Part shown: one piece after another, positions 28,711 through 38,057 of the stretch | How positions within the stretch are numbered: position 1 is the stretch's first letter | How the letters are laid out: each line of letters begins with the position of its first letter | DNA from: Bacillus spongiae | GTDB taxonomy: Bacteria > Bacillota > Bacilli > Bacillales > Bacillaceae_K | NCBI RefSeq assembly: GCF_037120725.1 | Contig: NZ_JBBAXC010000009.1 | Coordinates: forward strand, 123,604 to 187,603 | Length of the DNA: 64,000 nucleotides | Direction: 5' to 3' | Position numbers and translations under genes: made by a program | Notes under the pieces: model-generated | Told to the model about the DNA's origin: nothing | What the model saw: only the letters and a program-made list of their open reading frames with translations | Databases searched by the model: none

Positions 28711-29076
28711 TTATTTTGAAGAATTTAACCAGGTCGATTCAAACTGGTCTTCTTTAAACCCTACTGTTACCTTTTGTCCATCCGTTACAATCGGCCTTTT
28801 AATTAGCATCCCATCAGAAGCAAGTAGCTCTAACATCTCTTCCTCGGTCGCTACCTTCAGTTTATCTTTTAAACCAAGTTCACGATATTTTTTCCCAGAA
28901 GTATTAAAGAATTTTTTTATCTCTACACCACTTTTGTTTACTAATTCCGCCAACGTATCTTTCGTAGGAGGATGTTCGACAATGTGGATTTCTTCTACTT
29001 CAATTCCATTGTCTGTAAACCATTTTTTAGCTTTTCTGCATGTTCCACATTTTGGATATTGATAAAATGATAACAT
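28711..29076 (-). CDS. yusI: ArsC/Spx-family protein YusI
   Basis: A 121-residue thioredoxin-fold protein of the ArsC/Spx/MgsR family, with the redox motif CGTCRKAKKWF near residues 10-13 and IVEHPPTKDTLAELV near 32. The C-terminal SDGMLIKRPIVTDGQKVTVG segment is typical. True Spx proteins bind RNA polymerase, whereas YusI-like members are uncharacterised and may be reductases. It lies 14 bases downstream of an ArsR-type regulator, so the two are probably co-transcribed. The ATG follows AGAGGTGA. Confidence 0.88.
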   Translation of the reverse strand: MLSFYQYPKCGTCRKAKKWFTDNGIEVEEIHIVEHPPTKDTLAELVNKSGVEIKKFFNTSGKKYRELGLKDKLKVATEEEMLELLASDGMLIKRPIVTDGQKVTVGFKEDQFESTWLNSSK

Positions 29077-29090
29077 ATTGACTTCACCTC

Positions 29091-29393
29091 TTAATTACAT
29101 GTAATTTCCACTGTATCAATAAGTTCTTTTAATAGTTGTGTGGCATCTTCCAATTCAAGTGAATAATATCGCTGTGTTCCCTTTTGCACATTGGAAACCA
29201 ACTTTTGATCTCGTAAGATTTTTAAGTGATGTGATACGGCTGGTCGGGAAAGTGTTAAATGCTCTGTTATTTCATTAACAGTAAGCGGCTCTTTGTCTGC
29301 CAACAGCAATATTATATCTTGACGATAAGGATCACTTAAGGCTTGAAAGAGTGGTATGCACGATCGAAATGTTTCTATTGCTCTTTGCCCCAT
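29091..29393 (-). CDS. ArsR-family transcriptional regulator
   Basis: A 100-residue winged-helix repressor. The DNA-binding region reads PLTVNEITEHLTLSRPAVSH near 40-60, followed by LKILRDQKLVSNVQKGTQRY. No metal-binding CXCXXC is present in the recognition helix, so it may sense something other than As or Cd. The ATG at 29393 has AAGGAAGG five bases upstream. An ATG at 29426 overlaps the -10 box and is rejected. It precedes yusI by 14 bases. Confidence 0.88.
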   Translation of the reverse strand: MGQRAIETFRSCIPLFQALSDPYRQDIILLLADKEPLTVNEITEHLTLSRPAVSHHLKILRDQKLVSNVQKGTQRYYSLELEDATQLLKELIDTVEITCN

Positions 29394-29424
29394 ATATTCC
29401 TTCCTTTCTCCAGTTTCACCTACC

Positions 29425-29454
29425 ATTATACTCGTTCTTTACCTTTTCTCACAA
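29425..29454 (-). promoter_or_regulatory. Sigma-A promoter of the ArsR-type gene
   Basis: On the minus strand TTGTGA and TATAAT are separated by 18 bases, about 30 bases upstream of the start codon at 29393. Confidence 0.6.
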
Positions 29455-29623
29455 TGGATGTAAACATTATTCTCTACATAAATCAACGAGACAATGTAAG
29501 AAAGCGTATTGAAATAGCTTCAATCCTGTACACGTGATAAGTTCAATCAGCATGTTCATTTCCTTGACGTCCATTTCATCCGTTATGAGTAAACCCCTTT
29601 AGTTACGTTTCATTGTATCATAC

Positions 29624-29657
29624 AAAAAGGAGAGCCCATGATTGGACTCTCCTTAAG
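29624..29657 (-). terminator. Terminator of fadNAE
   Basis: AAGGAGAG pairs with CTCTCCTT, with a short inner CC/GG extension, and is followed by TTTTTG on the minus strand. Confidence 0.82.
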
Positions 29658-29668
29658 AAAAGGTTATC

Positions 29669-31453
29669 TTATAATGCGTATTTCTCCGTATCTGTTAATT
29701 TTTCTGATGCCGTACGTTTTAATGCTACAACGTTAACTGGTGTGTAGCGAGTTAATTTACGAAGAGCAGATAACATCATTCTTAGTGCATCTCCTGTCTC
29801 TGCAGCAACAAGTGTTTCTTTTGCATGTTGCTCAATTTCAATGAATGCTTCTTGACAGAATATTTGTGTATAAAGAAGCTTTTGTGATGCTTTCTCTACA
29901 CCATCTTTTTCAATCGCTTTTTCTGTACGGAGAACTGCAGATTCCATTGCGTATGCATTTGATACAATGTCGGCAATATTCACTAAAATCTCTTGTTCCT
30001 GTTCAAGCTTTTTACCAAATTTCTGTGCAGCAAGACCAGCAGCCAATAATCCGATTTTCTTTGCATTTTTCACAAGTAATTTTTCTTGCGCTAATGGCTC
30101 ATCGCCTACTTCTTCCGGCATCATCATCATCAATTCTTCTTGAAGACCTTGGGCTTTTTGAAGAAGAGGAAGTTCACCTTTCATTGCTTTACGAAGGAAG
30201 GTCCCTGGTACGAGTAAACGGTTAATTTCATTTGTTCCTTCAAAAATACGATTTATTCGTGAATCACGGTACAATCTTTCTACTTCATACTCTTGCATGA
30301 AGCCATAACCTCCGTGAATTTGAACCCCTTCATCAGCTATATAATCTAATACTTCTGTAGCAAAAACTTTATTGAGTGAGCATTCAATGGCATACTCTGC
30401 AATCGAATTTGCAACCTCTTTACCATTTTTTACTTCTTCATCTGTTAATTTACTCATTCGATTTTCAAACAAACCTACTGTACGATAAACTGAGCTTTCA
30501 GAAGCATACAACTTAGCTGCCATAGTAGCGAATTTTTCTTTCGTTAAGTTAAAGGCTGAAATCGGTGTTTTAAATTGTTGGCGTTGGTTTGCATATTGTA
30601 AGGAAACTTCTAAGGCACGTTTTGAGGCTCCTACAGCACCCACTCCTAGCTTATATCGCCCAATATTTAAAATATTAAAAGCAATGATATGTCCCTTTCC
30701 TGCTTGCCCTAATAAATTTTCTACAGGAATTTCCGCATCTTCTAAAATCAGCGTGCGAGTTGAAGAACTCTTAATTCCCATCTTTTTCTCCTCTGCACCA
30801 GTTGAAACGCCTTTAAATTCATTCTCTACGATAAAGGCTGAGAAATGTTCTCCATCTATTTTTGCATAGACGACAAATACATCAGCAAATCCCGCATTCG
30901 TAATCCATTGCTTTTCACCATTTAAAATGAAGTGAGTTCCAGCTTCATTTAATTTTGCTGTCGTTTTAGCTCCTAATGCATCTGAACCAGAACCAGGCTC
31001 TGTTAAGGCATATGCAGCAATTTTTTCCCCTGTAGAAAGCCCAGGTAAGTATTGATTTTTTTGATCTTCATTACCGAAAAGAACGATTGGCAAGGAACCG
31101 ATTCCAACGTGAGCCCCATGTGTGATTGAGAAGCCTCCTGCACGAGACATTTTTTCAGCAATTAAAGCAGAGCTTACTTTATCTAAGCCTAGACCACCAT
31201 ATTCTTCCGGTACATCTGCACCAAGTAACCCAAGCTCACCTGCTTCTTTTAATAATCTTACAGAATGTTCGAACTCATGATTCTCAAGATTCTCAACAAC
31301 AGGTAATACTTCTTTTTCCACATAATCTTCAGTTGTTTTTGCAATCATTAATTGCTCATCAGAATACTCCTCTGGTGTAAAAACTTGATCATACGTTACA
31401 TCTTCGATTAAAAAACTTCCGCCTTTTATCAATTTTTCAGTCGTGTTTTCCAT
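29669..31453 (-). CDS. fadE: Acyl-CoA dehydrogenase FadE
   Basis: A 594-residue flavoenzyme for the first step of fatty-acid beta-oxidation, producing trans-2-enoyl-CoA. It shows YALTEPGSGSDALGAKTTAK near residue 150 and GEKQWITNAGFADVFVVYAK near 175. The segments QIHGGYGFMQEYEVERLYRD and SRINRIFEGTNEINR near 380-405 carry the catalytic-base region. A C-terminal extension of about 190 residues is typical of the long Bacillus FadE. It is the last gene of fadN-fadA-fadE, 50 bases after fadA, and is closed by a terminator. Confidence 0.94.
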   Translation of the reverse strand: MENTTEKLIKGGSFLIEDVTYDQVFTPEEYSDEQLMIAKTTEDYVEKEVLPVVENLENHEFEHSVRLLKEAGELGLLGADVPEEYGGLGLDKVSSALIAEKMSRAGGFSITHGAHVGIGSLPIVLFGNEDQKNQYLPGLSTGEKIAAYALTEPGSGSDALGAKTTAKLNEAGTHFILNGEKQWITNAGFADVFVVYAKIDGEHFSAFIVENEFKGVSTGAEEKKMGIKSSSTRTLILEDAEIPVENLLGQAGKGHIIAFNILNIGRYKLGVGAVGASKRALEVSLQYANQRQQFKTPISAFNLTKEKFATMAAKLYASESSVYRTVGLFENRMSKLTDEEVKNGKEVANSIAEYAIECSLNKVFATEVLDYIADEGVQIHGGYGFMQEYEVERLYRDSRINRIFEGTNEINRLLVPGTFLRKAMKGELPLLQKAQGLQEELMMMMPEEVGDEPLAQEKLLVKNAKKIGLLAAGLAAQKFGKKLEQEQEILVNIADIVSNAYAMESAVLRTEKAIEKDGVEKASQKLLYTQIFCQEAFIEIEQHAKETLVAAETGDALRMMLSALRKLTRYTPVNVVALKRTASEKLTDTEKYAL

Positions 31454-31503
31454 TTAAAAATCCTCCTTAAAATTAGTAATTCTATTTTGTTATTGCCTTT
31501 TTA

Positions 31504-32679
31504 TTAAATTAACTCAAACACTCCAGCAGCACCCATTCCGCCGCCAATACACATTGTTACAACACCAAACTGCTCGTTGCGTCGTTTCATTTCATGAATA
31601 AGGGAAAGCGTAAGTTTAGATCCTGTACAGCCTAGTGGATGACCTAATGCAATAGCTCCACCGTTTACATTCACTTTATCTATATCAAGACCAAGCTCAC
31701 GGATAACTTGAATCGATTGCGATGCAAAAGCTTCATTTAACTCAAATAGCCCTATATCTGATTGTTCTAATCCGGCAAGCTTTAATGCTTTTGGAATTGC
31801 TTCAACTGGGCCTACCCCCATAATTTCAGGTCGAACCCCTGCTACGGCAAAGGAACGAAACTTGACTAAAGGTGTTAAGCCAATTGACTCAGATTTTTCT
31901 CGGTCCATGACCATTACTGCTGCTGCTCCATCACTTGTTTGTGAAGAGTTCCCAGCCGTTACAGACCCCCTTGCATTGAAGGCTGGTCGTAACTTACTTA
32001 ATACTTCCGACGTTGTGTTTGTACGTACGCCTTCATCTTTGTCGAAATGAATCTGTTTTTCTACTAATTTATTATTTTCATCGACTGATCGCAGCGTTAC
32101 ATCAACACCAACCGTCTCATCATCAAACTTACCCTCAGCGATAGCTTTCGCAGCACGTTCATGACTTCTTACAGCAAATTCATCTTGTTCTTCACGAGAA
32201 ATACCGAATTTCTGTGCAACAGCCTCCGCTGTATGGCCCATGCTCATATAATACTCAGGAGCCGTTTCAGCCAAACTAGCATTTGGACGCACCACATGTC
32301 CCATCATCGGAACTAGACTCATTGACTCCGCACCACCAGCAATAATCGTGTCTGCATGACCAATCATGATTTTTTCAGCTGCATTTGCGATGGACTGTAA
32401 TCCAGACGAGCAATATCGGTTGATGGTGATGGCTGGTACATCATGTGATAAGCCGGCAATGGCTCCGATATTTCTTGCCATATTCAACCCTTGCTCCGCT
32501 TCTGGCATTGCACACCCGATAATTAAATCATCAATATTTCCCTCATAATCACCTGCACGCTTCAATGTTTCTTTTACAACGAGTGCCCCTAAATCATCCG
32601 GTCTTACAGAGGCTAACGTCCCTTTTTTTGCTCTTCCAACTGGTGTCCTAGCACCAGCAACGATGACCGCTTCACGCAT
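31504..32679 (-). CDS. fadA: 3-ketoacyl-CoA thiolase FadA
   Basis: A 391-residue thiolase that releases acetyl-CoA in the last beta-oxidation step. The acylated Cys lies in NRYCSSGLQSIANAAEKI near residue 89. The active-site His is in NVNGGAIALGHPLGCTGSK near 349, and the second Cys in VTMCIGGGMGAAGVFEL near 379. All catalytic residues are present. The ATG at 32679 is 37 bases after fadN. Together with fadN and fadE it forms the trifunctional beta-oxidation set. Confidence 0.95.
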   Translation of the reverse strand: MREAVIVAGARTPVGRAKKGTLASVRPDDLGALVVKETLKRAGDYEGNIDDLIIGCAMPEAEQGLNMARNIGAIAGLSHDVPAITINRYCSSGLQSIANAAEKIMIGHADTIIAGGAESMSLVPMMGHVVRPNASLAETAPEYYMSMGHTAEAVAQKFGISREEQDEFAVRSHERAAKAIAEGKFDDETVGVDVTLRSVDENNKLVEKQIHFDKDEGVRTNTTSEVLSKLRPAFNARGSVTAGNSSQTSDGAAAVMVMDREKSESIGLTPLVKFRSFAVAGVRPEIMGVGPVEAIPKALKLAGLEQSDIGLFELNEAFASQSIQVIRELGLDIDKVNVNGGAIALGHPLGCTGSKLTLSLIHEMKRRNEQFGVVTMCIGGGMGAAGVFELI

Positions 32680-32716
32680 GAATGTTCTCCCCTTTTCTTA
32701 GTTTTCTTGTATTTTA

Positions 32717-35101
32717 TTAGTTACGTAATGGTTTTCCTTTAATGAGCATGTGTTGCATTCTTGCTTGCGATTTTGGTTCTCCTACAAGTTCAATAAATGC
32801 TTGTCGCTCTAAGTCTAATAAATACTGTTCGTCTACCTCGGTTCCGTATGGAACTTTTCCACCGGCAATCACATAAGCTAGTTTCTTCGCGATTGTTAAA
32901 TCATGCTCAGAAATGTAACCGGAATGAACCATTGCTTGTGCGCCAAGTAGTAAGGTTGCGTAACCTGTCTCCCCTACAACCGGTACTTTTTTACGAATCG
33001 GTGGTGTATAACCTGCTGCATCAAGGGCAAGAACAGCTTGTTTAGCATCATATAAAAGGTGGTCGGCGTTTACACTTACTCCATCAGCCTTGTTTAAGAA
33101 ATTATTGTCTCTTGCTTCCTCTCCAGAAGTAGACACCTTAGCCATTGCAATACTCTCAAAGACAGCATTCGCTACTTTCTGAAGATCAAAGTCGACACCA
33201 TTTGGCATACTGTTCAAATATTTAAGGTAAAGTTCTTTATTTCCGCCTCCACCAGGAATTAAGCCAACTCCAACTTCAACAAGGCCCATATAGGTTTCCA
33301 TAGATGCTTGGATATGATCTGTCGGTAAACACATCTCTGCACCGCCTCCTAATGTCATCCCAAATGGGGCGGAGACTACTGGTTTATGGCTATATTTCAT
33401 TTTTAACATTGCTTGTTGGAAGTGGCGAATGACCATATCAATTTCAAATACATTATCGTCCTGAGCTTCCATTAAGATGAGGGCAAGGTTTGCTCCTACG
33501 CAGAAATTTTTAGCTTGGTTTCCGATTACAAGCCCTTTATAATTTTTCTCTACTTCATCAACCGCGTAGTTAACCATTTGGATAATATCCAAACCAATTG
33601 CATTATTTTGTGAATGGAACTCAAGTAATGCGACTCCGTCACCAATGTCGATTAAACTCGCACCTGAATTTTTCTTAATAAGCTTTCCTTGCTTTTTCAA
33701 TAGCTTTAAATCAATTTCTTTTTTATTTCGTTCAATTTTTTTATATTCCCCTTCATGATAAAAGAACATTTCTCCCGCTTCTTCTTTATAAAATGAAGTG
33801 AATCCATTTTCTAGCATGTCGCTAATCCAAGCTGGTACTTCTTTCCCTTCTGCTAACATCTTAGAAACAGACTTTTCTAGTCCAATAGCATCCCATGACT
33901 CAAATGGACCAAACTCCCAACCAAAGCCCCATTTCATCGCTTGATCAATTGCCACAATATCATCAGCAATTTCACCTTGTAGCTGGGCAGAGTATCTTAG
34001 TACCGGTGAAAGGATATTCCACAGCAGGTTACCTGCTTTGTCTTCACTGTAAACGAGGGCCTTCAGCTTATTTTTTGCCCCTTTTTGCTGTTTACTCATC
34101 TCTAGTCCAGGCGTCTTAAGCTTTTTTCGTTCCTCATATTGTAGTGTGTTTGTATTCAGTTCAAGAATTTCTTTGCCCTTCTTTAAATAAAATCCTTGGC
34201 CTGATTTACTTCCTAACCAGCCATTTTCCAGCATTTTCTTCATAAACTCAGGTGTTGAGAACGCCGCTTTTTCGTCTCCTTCAACTTGATGGTAAACATT
34301 GTTGGCAACATGGATAAAGGTATCTAAGCCAACAACATCAAGAGTACGGAAGGTTGCACTTTTTGGTCTTCCGATTAGAGGACCCGTCACGGAATCAACT
34401 TCTCCTACGCTAAAATCACCTTTAATCATTTCTTGAACAGTCACTAATAATCCATATGTTCCTATACGGTTAGCAATAAAGTTCGGAGTGTCCTTTGCCA
34501 ACACAACCCCTTTACCTAACACATCCTCACCAAAGCCCTTCATAAACTCAAGAACACTTGGATCTGTATGTTTTGTTGGAATAACTTCAAGTAATTTTAA
34601 ATAGCGAGGTGGATTAAAGAAATGCGTTCCAAGAAAGTTCTTTTGGAAGTCTGCTGAGCGTCCTTCTGCCATTGCTTCGATTGATATTCCAGAAGTATTC
34701 GAACTGATAATACTTCCTTCTTTTCGATACTTTTCGACTTGTCCAAATACTTTTTTCTTTATATCTAAATTTTCTACAACAACCTCGATAACCCAATCGA
34801 CCTCACTGATCTTTTCCATATCATCATCAAAGTTTCCAGCTTCAATTAGTCCAAGGTTACTTTTAGATGTTAATGGTGCGGGCTTTTGTTTTAGTAGTTT
34901 CTTTAAAGCGCTTTCACTAATCCGATTACGAACAACCTTATCTTCTAGTGTTAGTCCTTTTGCTTTTTCTTGATCGGTTAATTCACGAGGAACAATATCT
35001 AATAACAAAGTTGGGATTCCAATGTTCGCTAAGTGTGCGGCAATTCCTGATCCCATCACACCAGAACCTAAAACGGCTGCTTTCTTTATTTGCTTTACCA
35101 C
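32717..35101 (-). CDS. fadN: 3-hydroxyacyl-CoA dehydrogenase / enoyl-CoA hydratase FadN
   Basis: A 794-residue bifunctional enzyme. The N-terminal NAD-binding dehydrogenase domain begins KKAAVLGSGVMGSGIAAHLA and contains STNTSGIS-like and GTHFFNPPRYLKLLEVIP segments. The C-terminal crotonase-like domain has FGMTLGGGAEMCLP near 610 and EVGVGLIPGGGGNKELYLKY. The start is GTG 35101 with AGGAGGAAG eight bases upstream. ATGs at 35122 and 35143 lie upstream of that site and inside the FadR operator region. It is the first gene of the fad operon. Confidence 0.94.
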   Translation of the reverse strand: MVKQIKKAAVLGSGVMGSGIAAHLANIGIPTLLLDIVPRELTDQEKAKGLTLEDKVVRNRISESALKKLLKQKPAPLTSKSNLGLIEAGNFDDDMEKISEVDWVIEVVVENLDIKKKVFGQVEKYRKEGSIISSNTSGISIEAMAEGRSADFQKNFLGTHFFNPPRYLKLLEVIPTKHTDPSVLEFMKGFGEDVLGKGVVLAKDTPNFIANRIGTYGLLVTVQEMIKGDFSVGEVDSVTGPLIGRPKSATFRTLDVVGLDTFIHVANNVYHQVEGDEKAAFSTPEFMKKMLENGWLGSKSGQGFYLKKGKEILELNTNTLQYEERKKLKTPGLEMSKQQKGAKNKLKALVYSEDKAGNLLWNILSPVLRYSAQLQGEIADDIVAIDQAMKWGFGWEFGPFESWDAIGLEKSVSKMLAEGKEVPAWISDMLENGFTSFYKEEAGEMFFYHEGEYKKIERNKKEIDLKLLKKQGKLIKKNSGASLIDIGDGVALLEFHSQNNAIGLDIIQMVNYAVDEVEKNYKGLVIGNQAKNFCVGANLALILMEAQDDNVFEIDMVIRHFQQAMLKMKYSHKPVVSAPFGMTLGGGAEMCLPTDHIQASMETYMGLVEVGVGLIPGGGGNKELYLKYLNSMPNGVDFDLQKVANAVFESIAMAKVSTSGEEARDNNFLNKADGVSVNADHLLYDAKQAVLALDAAGYTPPIRKKVPVVGETGYATLLLGAQAMVHSGYISEHDLTIAKKLAYVIAGGKVPYGTEVDEQYLLDLERQAFIELVGEPKSQARMQHMLIKGKPLRN
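34903..34916. promoter_or_regulatory. Candidate CcpA (cre-like) site inside fadN
   Basis: TTAAAGCGCTTTCA is nearly palindromic; on the minus strand TGAAAGCGCTTTAA matches the cre core except for the last CA. It lies about 190 bases inside fadN. Carbon catabolite control of fad genes would be plausible, but this is inference. Confidence 0.35.
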
Positions 35102-35124
35102 GTTTACTTCCTCCTTTGACATCT

Positions 35125-35142
35125 TGAATGAATACTCATTCA
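35125..35142. promoter_or_regulatory. FadR operator upstream of fadNAE
   Basis: TGAATGAATACTCATTCA is a perfect inverted repeat of TGAATGA around four bases and matches the B. subtilis FadR (YsiA) consensus. It lies 24 bases upstream of the fadN start codon, where binding would block transcription until long-chain acyl-CoA relieves it. No fadR gene is in the window. Confidence 0.88.
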
Positions 35143-35318
35143 TTTTATTGCCAAAAAAAATTACCTCGAATGAGTTCTACTACTTATAATATAAAAGAAA
35201 ATGGAAAAAAACGCAATATTTAAACGCCTAAAAAAATAAATTTTCTAACAATATTGATATTTCTAAAAAATAATAACCCTATTTAATTTGGAAACATTAA
35301 TTAATGGAGGTGTAAATA

Positions 35319-35453
35319 ATGAAAAGGAAAAAAAGTCCAACAAAAGCGGCCGTTAGCGCAGCTAGTGTAAAAGGAAATGCGGGTCCAACACCCGAATATG
35401 ACGGTGGTGGTAAAGTAAACAGTCAAAATAACCAGTATAAAAAACAACCATAG
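35319..35453 (+). CDS. yuzL: YuzL-family small protein
   Basis: A 44-residue basic, polar peptide beginning MKRKKSPTKAAVSAASVKGN and containing GPTPEYDGGGKVNSQNNQY. It resembles the YuzL family and, in composition, small acid-soluble spore proteins. No function is established. TGGAGGTG precedes the ATG at good spacing. It lies between fadN and fadM, as in B. subtilis, and is transcribed away from fadN. Confidence 0.8.
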   Translation: MKRKKSPTKAAVSAASVKGNAGPTPEYDGGGKVNSQNNQYKKQP

Positions 35454-35494
35454 AATCCTAGAAATAAAGCTTGTCTATATTCTTCACCATGCAA

Positions 35495-35535
35495 AGGGGC
35501 GGCCAATAGTTTAAATAACGACTGATTGGACGCCC
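35495..35535. terminator. Possible terminator between yuzL and fadM
   Basis: AGGGGCGGCCAAT and ATTGGACGCCCT can pair with small bulges. The T-runs are interrupted, so it could serve either convergent gene or neither. Confidence 0.4.
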
Positions 35536-35587
35536 TGTTCATTTATTATTTACCTACATGACCTAATCCTGCCATTAAAAATGTTTT

Positions 35588-36505
35588 TTATTTCTTTAAA
35601 ATTCCTTTTAACACAAAAGCAACATTAGCGGGTCTTTCTGCTAATCGTCTCATAAAATACCCGTACCAATCTGTTCCATATGGTACATATACCCGCATTG
35701 TATAACCTTCATCTTTTAATTCTTGTTGGCGATCAGGACGTATTCCGTAAAGCATTTGAAATTCAAACTGACTTTTTGGTATATTATGTTTCTTAACAAG
35801 CTCTTTCGTATATTCAATCATTGCATCATCATGAGAAGCAACAGCTGTATAATGGCCATTTAATAGATGCATTTTAATAATATTTTTTAAATTTTCATCT
35901 ACGTCTTTTTTCTCTGGAAAGGCAACGTCTGTAGATTCCTTGTATGCACCTTTCACTAGACGTAAATTAGGGGAATAGGAATCAAGGTCCTTCATATCGT
36001 CCTCAGTACGATACAAATAGGATTGAATGACGGTTCCTATATTATCATATTCGCTTTTCAGCTTTTTAAAAATTTGGATCGTTTTTTCACAACGTGAGTA
36101 GTCTTCCATATCAATCGTCACAAACACATCATTCTCTTTAGCGGATTCCATGATTCTTCGCATGTTGCTCATAACCACTTCTTCAGAAATATCTAATCCC
36201 ATTGAAGTCAATTTTAAGGATAGTTGGGATTGAAGGTTTTGGCGCCCAATTGCTTTAATAGCTATAATGGAGTTATCTGCCATTTCATTTGCTTCTTTTT
36301 CGTTATCCACAAATTCTCCCAAATAATCAATGGTCACAACAAGGCCCTTTCGGTTTAACTCTTGGATAACCTTAGTAGCTTGCTGGATATCTTCACCTGC
36401 CACAAATCGACCTGCACCAAATTTAAGCCCATATCGCTTCGCCATTTTCGTAAGTCCACGATTTTTAGATAAAAATAAGAAAAAATTACGCATGACTTGT
36501 TCCAT
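35588..36505 (-). CDS. fadM: Proline dehydrogenase (FadM/PutB family)
   Basis: A 305-residue FAD-dependent enzyme that oxidises proline to pyrroline-5-carboxylate. Motifs are LVVTIDYLGEFV near residue 57, VFVTIDMEDYSRCEKT near 120, LRLVKGAYKE near 180, VASHDD near 222, FEFQMLYGIRPD near 245 and RVYVPYGTDWYGYFMRRLAE near the C-terminus. The ATG at 36505 follows GGGGGT; a start at 36586 would add 27 unrelated residues. In B. subtilis the gene next to fadNAE and yuzL encodes this enzyme. Confidence 0.93.
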   Translation of the reverse strand: MEQVMRNFFLFLSKNRGLTKMAKRYGLKFGAGRFVAGEDIQQATKVIQELNRKGLVVTIDYLGEFVDNEKEANEMADNSIIAIKAIGRQNLQSQLSLKLTSMGLDISEEVVMSNMRRIMESAKENDVFVTIDMEDYSRCEKTIQIFKKLKSEYDNIGTVIQSYLYRTEDDMKDLDSYSPNLRLVKGAYKESTDVAFPEKKDVDENLKNIIKMHLLNGHYTAVASHDDAMIEYTKELVKKHNIPKSQFEFQMLYGIRPDRQQELKDEGYTMRVYVPYGTDWYGYFMRRLAERPANVAFVLKGILKK

Positions 36506-36735
36506 GTTGTATACCCCCAAAAAAGAAATCTTGAAAGCGGTTACTTCTTGAAGAATAAAGAGGTGAACCCCCTTCCCACTATTCAATTTATTTTACCACT
36601 TTTCATATTATTTGAATATACATGACAATTAGTTTACGAAAAAAATATCATTATTTGTCGCGAAGGTTTGCATAGACAAAGAGCCTTGAGGGAGACTAAA
36701 GGGTGGTATGAATATAACAATTAGGAGGAAAGCAA

Positions 36736-36996
36736 ATGCAACATAACCAAACGGGAGGTCAATCCTACCAAACACCCCCACAAATGATTACAACAAAGGA
36801 TGCACTTTATTTAAACGACATGCTTTCTTGGAACTTACTTGCCATGAAAAAATCACATTTTTTAGCGGAGCACTGCCAAGATGCTGAGCTAAAAGCCGAA
36901 CTAGATAAATGCGGACAAATGCATCAACGACATTACGAACAAATATTAACACACTTAAACGCTAATCAATCGCCACAAAATCAAACCTATATGTAA
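36736..36996 (+). CDS. CotF-like spore coat protein, small
   Basis: An 86-residue protein with the helical core ITTKDALYLNDMLSWNLLAM followed by KKSHFLAEHC, a variant of the CotF/ferritin-like coat family. Gln- and Asn-rich ends flank the core. Strong AGGAGG precedes the ATG. It lies 13 bases upstream of a second, related coat protein gene, forming a pair expected to be made in the mother cell during sporulation. Confidence 0.8.
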   Translation: MQHNQTGGQSYQTPPQMITTKDALYLNDMLSWNLLAMKKSHFLAEHCQDAELKAELDKCGQMHQRHYEQILTHLNANQSPQNQTYM

Positions 36997-37009
36997 AGGG
37001 GACTTCTCG

Positions 37010-37351
37010 ATGCAAAACCAACAAAATAATAAAATTCAGAACCCTGAAACCCAAGTACCTAAAACACCCAAAATGAATGATCGTGATTTTGTCAACGATC
37101 TTTTATCTACGGAAAAGTACTTAACCGATGCGTATTGTACCGCTTTAAATGAAGCTAGTCATCAAGCACTTTACCAAGACCTCTTAACGATTTTTAATGA
37201 AACACAAAATTCACAAAGGGAGCTCTATAACTGCATGTTCCGTCACGGATGGTATAAACTAGAGGCTGCCGATCAACAAAAACTTCAACAGTCCTATCAA
37301 CAGTTCCAAGGTTACTCTTCTCAATTCCCTTATGGAAATCATATGCAATAA
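37010..37351 (+). CDS. yusN: CotF-family spore coat protein (YusN-like)
   Basis: A 113-residue protein. Residues 25-85 form the CotF helical core with NDRDFVNDLLSTEKYLTDAY followed by CTALNEASH and then LYNCMFRHGWYKLEAAD. Gln-rich N- and C-terminal tails are typical of coat proteins. AAAGGGG precedes the ATG. The upstream 86-residue gene is a likely partner. The name follows the B. subtilis order after fadM. Confidence 0.85.
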   Translation: MQNQQNNKIQNPETQVPKTPKMNDRDFVNDLLSTEKYLTDAYCTALNEASHQALYQDLLTIFNETQNSQRELYNCMFRHGWYKLEAADQQKLQQSYQQFQGYSSQFPYGNHMQ

Positions 37352-37369
37352 TCGTTGATTTTCGTTCTT

Positions 37370-37404
37370 TTAAACAGTGTAGAGATCATCTCTACACTGT
37401 TTCA
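37370..37404. terminator. Terminator of the coat protein pair
   Basis: AAACAGTGTAGAGA pairs perfectly with TCTCTACACTGTTT around a 3-base loop; a short T-rich stretch follows. Confidence 0.75.
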
Positions 37405-37488
37405 TTCTCCTGAGTAAAATATAATGCTTACTCGATTCACACCACTTCTCGCCCACATTTCCAACTGCTTGAAAGCTTACGAATGAAG

Positions 37489-37998
37489 CTACACATATAA
37501 TACATAGTATTTTAATTTCACATTTTGGCCATTCCATTCAATAGTTTCATCACTTAAGCGAAGATAGTTAAACCCATTTTTTTCTAATACCTTTTGAGAT
37601 GAAATATTGTTCGTCGTTGTTTTGGCTTTTACCTTTTCGATACTAGAATTCCTTATTTGTTCAACTAAAAGCTGTAAAGCTTTGCTGGCAACTCCTTTCC
37701 CCGTAAATTCTTTTCCAATTCTATACCCGACACTAGCCTCATTTTTATGTTGATCGATATCTACCAAGTTCATTCGACCGACAATTTTATCTGTATTATT
37801 TTTGATTAGAAAAAAATACGATGAGTTTTTTTCTTGTTCTGCTAATAATTCTGTATGCCTTATTTTAAAATTCTGATACTGATAATAGTCTTCACCACGG
37901 CTAGGAACTAATTCCTCAAAAAAGCTTCTGTTTAGACATTCAAATGTATACAATTCTTCCGTATCACGTGCCGTTAACCTATCAATATATATATCCAT
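37489..37998 (-). CDS. GNAT acetyltransferase, RimJ/RimL type
   Basis: A 169-residue GNAT-fold enzyme. The acetyl-CoA pyrophosphate loop lies in GYRIGKEFTGKGVASKALQLL near residues 92-112 and motif B in TTTNNISSQKVLEKNGF near 132-148. Such enzymes acetylate N-termini of ribosomal proteins or small molecules; the substrate is unknown. AAAGGTG precedes the ATG at 37998. It has no obvious operon partner. Confidence 0.85.
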   Translation of the reverse strand: MDIYIDRLTARDTEELYTFECLNRSFFEELVPSRGEDYYQYQNFKIRHTELLAEQEKNSSYFFLIKNNTDKIVGRMNLVDIDQHKNEASVGYRIGKEFTGKGVASKALQLLVEQIRNSSIEKVKAKTTTNNISSQKVLEKNGFNYLRLSDETIEWNGQNVKLKYYVLYV

Positions 37999-38057
37999 TA
38001 CACCTTTCCCTTTTCATCAATCTAGTAACAATCGAATTCTTCAATATAAAAACACAT

